A stretch of DNA of 64,000 nt from Phytoseiulus persimilis. Lineage: Eukaryota; Arthropoda; Arachnida; Mesostigmata; Phytoseiidae. The stretch is from assembly GCA_037576195.1 (NCBI GenBank), contig CM075101.1, positions 33,542,001 through 33,606,000 on the forward strand, in the 5' to 3' direction. This document shows positions 46,441-55,692 of the stretch, piece after piece. Numbering within the stretch: position 1 is the stretch's first letter; every line of letters starts with the position of its first letter. Position numbers and translations under genes: made by a program. The notes beneath the pieces were generated by a model. It ran no database searches and was not told the origin of the DNA. It saw nothing but the letters and a program-made list of their open reading frames with translations.

Positions 46441-49400
46441 TTTGCGCAAGATGTTCTGTAGAGGAGCAGCAGAAAATCACGGCGAGCACTTCCGGCGATA
46501 CAGCCTTCACTTCTCTTGAAAGTCATCGAGAGCCATCATGGATGAGTCGGACGAGATTTCGAGTTTCTGAGAGTGGACTTGAAGCTTGGTCGACTTATCG
46601 ACTCATGTTCCCTGGGTCTCCGGGAGCACGCATGTTACGAGCAGGCAGTCATCTTGATTCTATATCATCCTGCTTCTGCGAAATATCACGGGTTCGTGGC
46701 ACTCCTAGTGTGGTAGCGGTCTGGGAAGGCGCAGTGAAGCACCATGCTCGATCATTTGACGTCTCTGATCCACACCAGTTGAACACCTCTGCTCGTAGAC
46801 CTCAATGCTATAGGGGGACAGTTGCTGATTCGATGCCCCCCATATTGGGTGAGCCTGGGGGACCTCTTTCACTTCTCCAGCAACCGCATGAGCCATATTT
46901 AGCGGGACGACTCACTGGCATTATCGAGAGGAGAAGAACATGACCTTTTTACTACTTCTATCGATATGAGGCCGAGGGATTGCATCAAAACATGCGCGTC
47001 TGATGGGAAAAATGCTCTCCCCTATTATGCGAAGTTCTGAGTACAGGGAGCGTGCACCATTGATGAGAATGGTGAACTCGTGTCACATGAATCACGTGGA
47101 AGGTGACAAATGGCGAGTCGGGTCAGAAGACAAGCGCGCACAACGCAATTCTCACCAAAAATTGAGTAACGTAAATGCGGTCCATGCTCTACTGCGAACT
47201 TCACGGAATGGTATATCTTCTCCGTCTGTACCCGAATCGGATCGCCGAGAAGTAGATCCTCGATAGAAGTCCTGATGAGGCACGAGACCGTCTACACCGA
47301 CGGGAACAGGTTTTACCATGGTTGGTTAGGAGCCTCGAAAAGGCCTATCGACTCCGAAAAATTTCACGCCACTGCTTAGCGATTCCCACAGAGGGACATA
47401 CTGTCGCCGATGCGCCCTACCCCAATGAGGAAGCTCAAATATGTTGCAAGGTTGATTCTGAGAGGGCCTCCTTGTGTCTATCTCACTGTCGACGGGCGAA
47501 TTCCTCCAGACTCCTTCAGACCCCGAGCCAACTGCAGGCATACTTAGAACCGCCTGGAGCGGCGCACGAGTGCACCCACCCCAAACCCGAACTCCGCCCT
47601 CCGTTGACAATGCATGGAGGTCTGCTTCTTGCCTTAGGTTGCGTTAGGCGGAGTATATGTAGGTTATTGAAGTTTCTCCGCCATGGAATCTGAGATCGAC
47701 TTCAGCGTTTGGCCACTGCGAGAGGAAACTATTATCCGAGATTCAGTTGTCAGGTATTCGCTGTAAGCGGCTTGACGATTCCGAAATGGATTCCGCCAGT
47801 TAACTCGCGCTCGATAGACGCTGCCAGAAGACTCATGGGACGCTGATCGACGATCCTAAACCCCGGCCAACCCTTCATGGGTTGTTGCGAGAATCTTCGG
47901 AGATAAGGATTTCAATTCGATGTTTTGGTTCAGTTTCGGTGTAAGCGTATCGAAACTGAACGGGCTGTCTGTGCACGAATCTCTAGTTTGAAGCGTTTTG
48001 ATGCTGCTTTTCAAACTCCGTCCAATACCTGAGCGAGCTCAGCGAGTAAGATGCCTGGATTTCCCGGCGAATCCTCAACTGACCGGTGCTACTTGTAGAG
48101 AGAGTCAAGCCTGGCGTAACGACAATCGAGTGATTTTCTAGATTTGGATGCTTCACGTGGAATTTATGCGTGAAACCGACAAAAATATTCAGCGAGGTCT
48201 CGTCGTTTCTCCACCGGAGGCTCAGTTCCCTTGCGATTCATGAACCTACGAATCATGAAGCATTTTACGAGCATTCAGGCGGAAACGTCTCGCTCCAAGG
48301 CGACGTGCTGGGTTTGGCTCCCGGAATCGACGAGAAAATTCCATCAGCCCGGAAGAAATCCCCTGAGGGATGGGGCCCAACGGTACGAAGTCGTGAATGA
48401 AATAGTGATATCGAGTCAATGCTTTCTTTGGGTTTCTCGCGCATAGTTCAAACGCTCAAGCTACTTGTGGTTTCTACATTGATCATCACGCCATGGCTGC
48501 GAGCGCGATCGAACTTGAAATAACTGTTGCCGACGTTACTTAACCACGTAGCGAGAACCAACTGCTCGTATCTTGATTTTGCTGAAAGAAGATGACAGCG
48601 TCTCAGAACTTCGTGTCGATTGAGTGTACGATAACGCTGTCTCTGTGACCCCTCGCCGGCAACTCCGCAGATGAAGACCGATTTATCAATTATCCCCGGA
48701 GCAATGATTACCAAGACTAGGTGGTCGCGAACGGCGATCGGGAGACTGAGCGGTTCGACCAACACACTTTCGATCGGTCGATCCCGACGATACTACCAGC
48801 GTATCACCTGCTCCGAGAGGTTGACAATCACATGATGCCACGCCGGGAGCACGTTTTTAGTATTGAGGGGTCCCACCACCTTCTCTTTGGGAGGGAAGCG
48901 ATCCCACGAGCGATGCCAACCCACAGCGAGCACTTCAAGGCACCTCTGGTGGAGATCACTCGAATATAAGGACCACATATCTGCGGCGACGTCCGCTGGT
49001 CCCCGAAACTCATCTCCTGAGTATGGACCTTTGTCAGACGTCCACGATCGGTACTCGTTGCACATCTTCATCCTTGCTGCTCCAAAACACATCTAGGGGG
49101 ACAAGCAGTATTCAGGAGTTGCGGGATCGTCCATTCTCACCGGATTTACAATATCCAGCATGTGTTCGACTCGACTACCATCCCCCTTCAATATGCACCC
49201 ATTAGAGCTGAGCAGGCTTTGGAGACGCGTCTTTTGAAGAGCAATCGAAGGAAAGGAAACGGACATGAAAACATTCACCAGCGGCTGAGTTACGGTCAAA
49301 AGGAAAACATCCATGATCGTCGCTCACCTTACAGCAAGCACGCTGTAGTTCAGGGAAGACTATGCGAGTTGCGGAGGAAGAGCTCCGAGTTCCAGATTTT

Positions 49401-49709
49401 TTCGGACGTATCACCACCTTCTGGATAACTTCTCGCGGATTACAACCAGAATCGCCGATAGAAGATTTCTGAACGAGAAGGAGCCTGACATTTCAGTTAA
49501 CATCACGTCAGGGCCATTTAACGTGTTATCCCCGTGGGCTGCAGTAGTTGTCGGCTCGCTTGACAAGTTTCTGTAAGCTATTGTGAAGCGACTCAAAGCT
49601 GGAACTTCTCAACAAACTGGATTTCGCTCACATAGAACACTATTGAGCGCTTCTTGTCGGATACTAACTCAACTGCGAATTCGGAAGCAATGCCGGGTTG
49701 AATGAAATC
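46441..49709. other. No recognised gene
   Basis: No family assignment is possible. Several minus-strand frames between 48448 and 49596 (48448-48765, 48793-49092, 49093-49314, 49411-49596) have protein-like composition and lie directly downstream of the acid phosphatase gene. They may be exons of an unrecognised or decaying gene. I found no signature of the phosphatase or IR families in them. Confidence 0.3.
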
Positions 49710-50839
49710 CTAAGCCAAGAGAAGCCGTCGACGAAGAAGTTGGATGACCTCGAAAACGTTCAGCGTGACTCGCTCTTCGGGCTCGCTGAAGACGTCCTGC
49801 CCCGTGAGAATCGTCACATCATCTCCTCGAGTCTCGAGCAGTATGTATCCTCCGAATTGTGGTCGGGTGTGATTGAACTGAGGTAGAAGCGAGTTGAGTA
49901 AATCGAGAACGTGGACGTCCGTCAAGCCGTAAACGCTCGCGCTCTTCCTGATGTTCCTCGGAGGAGAACTCTGTCTGCTGAATTCCTGCAGTTCCTCTTT
50001 GACTCTCCTCACGATAGCTGAGCACTGCGAAGGAACGCAAAGTTCTGTCAGCTTTGCGAAGGCTCCTTCGGGGACAAGTTTGGCTCCTTTCGGGATGCAC
50101 TGGCCCAGGTTTATTCCAAACGCTTCACCGGTGTATCCCGATTGAACCAGAGTGTCGATTGTGTCTGCTAACTGAGCTTTGAACAGCACTTCGGCCAATG
50201 CCGAATCTTTTGGCGGTAAGTTCTCCTTTGCCGGCGTGACTACTTTGGTCACAGCCTCTTGCACACAAGCCGGGAGCTGAATTCCGATGGTTTCGCTGAG
50301 AACTGGAAGCAGCAACGTAACATTGATGTCAACAAGATCGATCATATGCAGAAAATCGCTTCCAAACTTCACAATATTCAAGCCTTCGATGATAGCTTCT
50401 GCCGTTTCAATACAACGGGACTGATTCGCCGGCATCGACGTCACGGCAGGTGATGCAGCGAAGAAACTCGGGTACCACTGGCGCAGTCGTTCGCCGAATT
50501 CTTTCTCCAGACGATACCCTTGGGCCGTCAGGCCTGCAATCTACAATAGAGTTCGACAAGGCGTGACCTACATGTTCGAGATCATGCAACCATAGAACAA
50601 ACGGTGAATATTTAGAACCCCTTCACGGTACCTAGAATGTGGAGTAAGCAGTCAAGGAAATCCAGTTTCTAGAGACTCACGACAAATTCTCCGAGCTCAG
50701 GTACCGGGAACAAAGGATTCCTTTCACCGTGACGCGCCAATATTTGCAAATGATCTAACACGCTGCCGTCTCGGGCGCAGACGATCGCTCCGATGTTGAC
50801 CGAAGCCATTAATACAACGAAGAGCACGGACGAGCCCAT
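49710..50839 (-). CDS. Histidine acid phosphatase-like secreted protein, HD motif altered
   Basis: Two exons, 50681-50839 and 49710-50540, are joined across a 140-bp GT-AG intron (donor gtgagt, acceptor ttgtag) in phase 0, giving 329 residues. Residues 1-21 form a signal peptide (hydrophobic LFVVLMASVNIGAIV). Then comes ILARHGERNP, the catalytic loop of branch-2 histidine phosphatases, with His37 expected to carry the phosphate. Exon 2 opens with GLTAQGYRLEKEFGERLRQW, matching the family's QLTxxGxxQxxxLGxxLR block, and QSRC supplies the conserved second Arg (Arg95). Near the C-terminus, the usual SAHDTT segment reads GLTDVHV, so the substrate-binding His is Thr260 while Asp261 remains. The protein is shorter than the usual 400 or so residues. 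It would be secreted or lysosomal, removing phosphate at acid pH if active; loss of the HD His makes a weakened or non-enzymatic role possible. A degraded duplicate lies just upstream at 51134-52264. Confidence 0.8.
50541..50680 (-). other. Intron of the acid phosphatase gene
   Basis: This 140-bp intron has donor gtgagt (complement of 50675-50680) and acceptor ending ctattgtag. It separates the signal peptide and RHGER loop from the rest of the protein. The duplicate has an intron at the corresponding position (51956-52108). Confidence 0.75.
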
Positions 50840-51133
50840 CGAGCAACGGTCAGATTTTCGAAACTGATGTCAGGGGAGAATGGTCCACGAATCGACTGAC
50901 TTCTGATGAGTATTCAACGCACGCTGCTTGGAGAGACCACGATTGTCGTTAAGCTCGTGGATCAGCGCGGCCATCGGCTGACGATAACGGCACCGAACTC
51001 CTTCGCTAGCAGCTGTCGATGAGTTTGTCAGATATTCGAAATGGGAATCGCCAGTACTTAAAACCTTCACATGGAAAAACCGTTAATTCACCCTTTCCAT
51101 ACAAATCGAGTAAACGATTTTCGCTCGGTTGAT

Positions 51134-52264
51134 CTATGACTCATCAGCATTTGAACGGGATGGCCACTTTGAAAACTTGAGATCCACTAAGTCGCCGGGG
51201 AACGATTGTTTTCGATGTTTCAGGACTGCAAGGTTGATCCTAGTGCGAAGCAACTGTATAACCTCGTGAATATTCAGCGTAACTCGTCGTTGTGGCTCGC
51301 TGAGGAGGTTCTGCCCGGTAAGAATTGATGAGTCGTCTTGTCTTACCTCCAGCAGTATGAATCCACCGAATAGCGGTCTGCTGTGGTTGAATTGCGGTGG
51401 GAGGGATTGGAGCAGATCCAGAACATGAGAACCTGCAAGTTCGCAGACGCTGGTTCTGCGAGACACGGATCTCGGCGGTGAACTCTCCTCGATGAAGCTC
51501 TGAAGATCTTCCATTACTCTAGAGATGATGCTGACGCACTGATGGCCTTCTTTCGTCATGAGTCCCATTCCGGGCGGCACGCATGTCTCGATGTTCATCC
51601 CGAAAGCTTCCCCGTGTAACCTGCTGGAAGAGTCATTTGAAAATGCCGGTAACAATGCTCGAAAGATTCGCTCCCATTACGGGGCTCGCGTTACTCCGAG
51701 CCGCTCCCATGCATGGTGGTAACACAGTCTCATTGGCCTGTTCTATAAGCGGCGTCAAGCTGGGTACGTCATTCGGATCCCAGATGAAAATCGTTTCCAA
51801 TCACCCATGGCAGAAGAGTCTGATCGAAAGCCGGTCGAGGATCGTGACCGTGGTCTTTACACCACGAGGAAAATTGCGGGTATCGCTCTGAGAGTCAGGA
51901 GTCAGGAGCCATAGTCTTTCTCAGTCTCGTAACCGTTGGGTGTGAGCCTTCCCAGCTGGAGAAGAATCGAACAGATATTCAATCAGAGACTCCAGGGCTG
52001 CACCGGGCGGTGGCTCGTAATCCTTGTGGAGCTCTAGCTGCTGGAAGCATCGTCTCACAACCGTTGCGTCCTCCAAACGATCGGAACTCATACATAAGTA
52101 TTTATCACGACGAAGTCTCTGAACTCGCGCACCAGGAGCAAAGGGTGTCTCTCTTCATGGCGCCCGAGGACAACTGGATGATCAACTGCACCGAGCTCGT
52201 CTTCAGGAAGAGTGCGACCAAATATCCCGACGGAGGAAAGACTTGGTGCTAAAAAGATGTGCAT
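51134..52264 (-). pseudogene. Decayed tandem duplicate of the acid phosphatase gene
   Basis: Exon 1 (about 52109-52264) still reads GRHEERHPLLLVREFRDFV, aligning with ARHGERNPLFPVPELGEFV of the neighbour, but the catalytic-loop Gly is Glu and the donor is gtgata. Exon 2 starts at 51955 after a ctccag acceptor with LGRLTPNGYETEKDYGS, meets a stop where the partner has Arg, changes frame near KTTVTILDRLS, passes a second in-frame stop, and shifts frame twice more near 51610-51640 at homopolymer runs (AAA and GGGG). Downstream of this the 51134-51640 frame is open and clearly homologous (GEAFGMN, SSPPRSVSRRTSV, HVLDLLQSLPPQFNHSRPL). The HD position reads AG. Multiple independent lesions point to a true pseudogene; the two homopolymer shifts alone could be sequencing error. 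Confidence 0.75.
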
Positions 52265-52714
52265 ACGAAAGGAGAAAAATCCATCGGCTGTGAATGCTGA
52301 GATATACGACGAATGGCCTAGATAGGTGGCTTTGCAGTTTATGACGAAAAGGGAAAGTACTCGCAGCGTGTAACCCAGCTCGTCGAGCCCCATCGAAGAG
52401 TTATTGCCTTAGTCATCCGAATAAAGCTATAGTTGCGCAGACGGGTGCGTAGATTCTAAAGTTCGTCAGCTGGTGCTGATTGTATGGATTATGAATTGAT
52501 CGCTATTCGCGGAGGCGAAAATCAATCCCCGGGGGTCTCAGAGCTGAATCGTGGAGTACTTGATTCGCTGACTCAGCTTTCCCTCGCCGGGTAAAAAAAA
52601 ATACTTTTCCGGGATAATCATTAGATGGCACTCCGGAAATTGCGCCCCGCATCACCAAGCCAATATATGTTCTGGAGAATGAGGGGAGACGAACCCGACA
52701 GAGTGATTGAGGAT
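52265..52714. other. Intergenic, nothing recognised
   Basis: No motif or repeat was seen between the phosphatase pseudogene and the next frame. Confidence 0.4.
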
Positions 52715-53185
52715 CTATTCTACCGAAGTCCTCCCTGACTCTCCGGGAATTTTGTGGCTCGAAGAAACAGTTTCGAGTTCTCCCAGCAACCGCTTCTCAT
52801 GAGTTTCTGAAGTTTCTGAGCGAATGATGCATATGGACGAGCTCATTCTCCGGGGCTTAGTTTGTTGCGAATTCTTTCCTGAGACGCGAGCTACACGGCC
52901 CGCTGTCTCAACCAAGCAAAAGTTAGCGAAAGTCCTTCCACCGTGAACTGTAACGAACATTGAGCAGCGAACGTCTTTGTCGAACGCGTAGCAGAACCCG
53001 GACTTCTGTCGAAAGCATCGGCTTTCCTGGAAACGGCGAGCCGTCTCTATTGATTGCGAATATTTTCTTACAGCGCTTGTGAGGTTTTGAAACGCTTCAC
53101 GGAAATATTTATTGACCCCTTCGTAAATGACTCTATTTGTATCATACATCTGAACTACCTTACGAACTACATGGCCTTTCCACAC
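52715..53185 (-). CDS. Hypothetical protein, function unknown
   Basis: A 156-codon open frame on the minus strand with varied composition. The first part (VVQMYDTNRVIYEGVNKYF) is hydrophilic and probably helical. The middle has four cysteines in the pattern RCFRQKSGFC, DVRCSMF, NFCLV; the C-terminal 50 residues are Ser/Lys/Arg-rich. A 45-bp segment inside it begins gtaaga and ends tttccag, so it could be spliced out without changing frame. No homologous family is recognised and there is no convincing signal peptide at the first Met. It lies 65 bp downstream of the small secreted-protein gene and might belong to the same transcript. Confidence 0.3.
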   Translation of the reverse strand: MWKGHVVRKVVQMYDTNRVIYEGVNKYFREAFQNLTSAVRKYSQSIETARRFQESRCFRQKSGFCYAFDKDVRCSMFVTVHGGRTFANFCLVETAGRVARVSGKNSQQTKPRRMSSSICIIRSETSETHEKRLLGELETVSSSHKIPGESGRTSVE

Positions 53186-53250
53186 GGAACGCGATTATCG
53201 AGGAGGACTCCTCCATGTACATCAAGCAACACCTAGATTGACTACTGCAT

Positions 53251-53625
53251 CTAGAAGTATTGCGTCCTCTCGGTGTCGCTGTCGGCGTAAGCGAAGCCAT
53301 AGAAATCTCTGGCTGGCCGTCCTTTGAAAATTGATCCTATCATTGGTATTGATAACGGAAACGCTGCTTGGCCGCCTATGAGTGTCAAGAGACTCCGTCT
53401 TTGTCTTCCTGACTCCACTGTAGGCGACAAAGAACACATGACGCACAGTATCAGCAACACCTACAAACAAACGGGCCGATATCATCTTCCGCTCCGTCGG
53501 GTGACAACGGTTTTGTGGGAACGAAGTCCTCTCCCGTGGTCCATCACTTTTACAGAAAAACCCATTCAAGAATGATCGCAACTTTGAGGTTGGTTTCCTG
53601 TGCCAGGACTTACCACTTTGTTCAT
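53251..53625 (-). CDS. Small candidate secreted protein, intron inside signal peptide
   Basis: Exon 1 codes only four residues (53614-53625, MNKV) before a consensus gtaagt donor. After a 153-bp intron ending in tttgtttgtag, exon 2 (53251-53460) continues in frame as VLLILCVMCSLSPTVES. The spliced product has 73 residues. The N-terminal 21 residues form a textbook signal peptide that exists only if the intron is removed, which is the main reason for believing the gene. The mature part starts SGRQRRSLLTLIGG, with a dibasic RQRR site, and ends in an aromatic/acidic tail (DFYGFAYADSDTERTQYF); it has no cysteines. A processed peptide or small secreted effector is possible, but no family is recognised. 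Transcript data would settle it. Confidence 0.5.
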
Positions 53626-53692
53626 TTTCGTTGCGCACGAGTTCTTCAGACGAAACGAAGTCAGCTATGGAGTGTTTAGGGCGGCGACGCGA

Positions 53693-53742
53693 TCAAATGA
53701 CTTACTGACTGACTAAGCTGACTGACTGATTGTCTGACTTGC
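53693..53742 (+). repeat. GACT-type tetranucleotide repeat
   Basis: Imperfect ctga/gact units, including gactgactaagctgactgac. The core gactaagc followed by ga also occurs in the tail of the 45-bp-repeat element at 30427-30475, so this may be an isolated tail remnant or coincidence. Confidence 0.5.
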
Positions 53743-53858
53743 GAGGTGTTGGGTCGGAAACCCTTTCTGTTCGATGGTGAGAGGGGTTCTGATGGCCATT
53801 TTCGGAACATGGAATCACTGAGTTCTGTCGGATAAGATTCATAGAGCTTTTCCAGCAA

Positions 53859-54260
53859 TCATTTCAGTCGAGTGGAAAGTGAATCGGAAAGAGAAGGGCT
53901 CGCAGTTTGCAACTGCTTCTTACTCACGGGGCCAGGCATAGCCGGCTGGCTGTAAAAGTTCACATCCTTTGACAACGATCCAGTCAGAACTATTCGTACG
54001 GGACTCGAGTTTCTCCGTCGGGCGTATGACCATGGTGGAACTTGGCCACAGCTTGTGTTCCTCGAGATTCTCGTGAGGTCAGCAACGAGCGGTTCTTCCT
54101 CCAACTCTACAAGACGCGCGCGAGGAGCTTCCAAGAAGGAAATCCCGAAATTCGAAGGAAAAGAAGGGCGGAATTCAAGGAGCATTATTCTAGTCCCTTC
54201 TGGAAGGTTTGACACCTCAGAAACCACGCATAGAGAGAGACTCGTTGAACTCCACTTCAT
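53859..54260 (-). CDS. Unrecognised protein-like frame
   Basis: A 133-codon minus-strand frame with hydrophobic and charged segments (IMLLEFRPSFPSNFGISFLE and RLVELEEEPLVADLTRIS). It looks more like protein than chance, but the first Met is not convincing and likely acceptors lie inside it (tttctgag and ccttccag near 54200-54220). It sits between the two small secreted-protein genes on the same strand and could be a 3' exon of the upstream one. Function unknown. Confidence 0.2.
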   Translation of the reverse strand: MKWSSTSLSLCVVSEVSNLPEGTRIMLLEFRPSFPSNFGISFLEAPRARLVELEEEPLVADLTRISRNTSCGQVPPWSYARRRNSSPVRIVLTGSLSKDVNFYSQPAMPGPVSKKQLQTASPSLSDSLSTRLK

Positions 54261-54333
54261 TGGGGAGACTGAGGCGTTGATCCCAAGAATTCAACGATCA
54301 CAATCGAGGAGAGTATATGGAACCGAGAGGAAC

Positions 54334-54758
54334 TCATTCAGAGAGCCCAGAATCTCGGAGGCGAGCCTCGAATGAGTCTGACGACGAATACGACAATCCT
54401 GAGCTCTTGACTGCGTGAACATCCGAGCTCGATTCAACTCCGAAGACAGTGTTTCGGCGGAGTCCGCACTCGCCTAGAATCGAGGTCCACCGATGATTCG
54501 AGCTTTGGAACCTCTGCTGAAATTCGCGTGCAATTCCTCGACTGTCGGGGTTGGTGGTCGCAAAGTTGGATGTAGCGCCCACGAACGGAACCGAGTTGGG
54601 CACTTGGATAAGTCCGTTGAAGGTGTTTTTTTGTTTTCTCCCGAGACGATTTTGCCGTTAAATGTTCCGACCATATTTGCGCAACCCTCACCAACGCAGG
54701 GTTTTCTTCCTGTCACGGCCACCAAGGAAACAACGACTGCACAGGCTAACGAATACAT
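54334..54758 (-). CDS. Second small candidate secreted protein
   Basis: Exon 1 (54692-54758) encodes MYSLACAVVVSLVAVTGRKP plus CV and one further base, ending at a gtgagg donor. An 89-bp intron ends in cttatccaag, and exon 2 (54334-54602) continues in phase as VPNSVPFVGATSNFATTNPD down to a stop, giving 111 residues. Residues 1-17 form a signal peptide. The mature part is rich in Ser, Asn and Arg, has two cysteines (one in the KPC segment, one in GEC) and a Ser-rich C-terminal third. The gene layout, signal-peptide exon plus one coding exon, resembles the neighbour at 53251-53625 on the same strand, but the mature sequences are not obviously related. No family is recognised; the translation start and splice are inferred from sequence only. 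Confidence 0.45.
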
Positions 54759-55594
54759 GGTGATGACTGGAGCGTGGAAGTTCAGGCATAATTCATTGAC
54801 AATCATCGATAAATTCATGGATCTGAGAGTAGATGAATGGATACATCGATGAGTTACGCATTATTGCCATGAGAAGTGTTAAACTTAGCCGTCAGAAAGT
54901 CTTTCATCCATTTCCCCAGATATCGCATCTTGCTTGAATAAACCGGGTATTGCGATGCGGCCAGTTGACGTCCTTGGCGATATTTTTCGGAGATGAACGT
55001 CGCCTGTGGGCGTTATCCTCGCTATTTACATGATTCAACCGCATCTCAGTTTCCGTTTGGATGTTTCGTGTCGTGGAAGGATCCAGATGAACGCTTGGAA
55101 TGAAAAAAACTATGCCCGAAACCAAGCTTCGTGTGGAAATTGCTTCCGACATTTCGTGCCCGGGCAGTCTTAGCTCTCTCAATGCCCCAGCAGTGCTTTG
55201 ACTCATGCAGCAGTCAAAGATTAGAGTTTTCTTAAAATGTCCGAAAACAGTCGAAAAACTTCAGCCAAACAGTACCTGTTTAGGACAGCGTTCCCTCCGT
55301 GAGTGCAAGGTTTTCATCGGGGTGAGAACGATCCGCTCACGGATTTTTGTCCAAGGAACTCCCACACCGCGACCCCGGAACTCCGACACGCTTCTAGGGG
55401 AACCGTCAAATCAAGTGCTCGAGCTCGTTGCGCGGAGGTTACGAGGCTCATGGCGGACGTGAGCGCCCGTGGGCAACCCGCAGATACACACGATGTCGAT
55501 CGATAAAATACGTTGCGCGTCTAACAAGCATCCAACGTTACGGCCGAGTCTCATATGCCCTGCGATACCGCAGGCCACGACTAGGCATCGCAAG
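54759..55594. other. No recognised gene
   Basis: The minus frame 54904-55206 (100 codons) and plus frame 55205-55462 show no motif. No repeat was noticed. Confidence 0.35.
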
Positions 55595-55692
55595 GAACCG
55601 CAAATTTTCGGAACCGCGGTTCTCGGTTCTCTGAGAACCGCAAGTAAGAACCGCGGTCCCAGAACCGCTAGTGAGAACCGCGAAGAACCGCG
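55595..55692 (+). repeat. Cluster of GAACCGC motifs
   Basis: Seven copies of gaaccgc occur within about 100 bp, at irregular spacing, plus inverse copies (gcggttct). Two of them form the palindromic context gaaccgcggt. A related perfect 16-bp palindrome, gcggttccggaaccgc, lies at 56544-56559. Confidence 0.75.
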
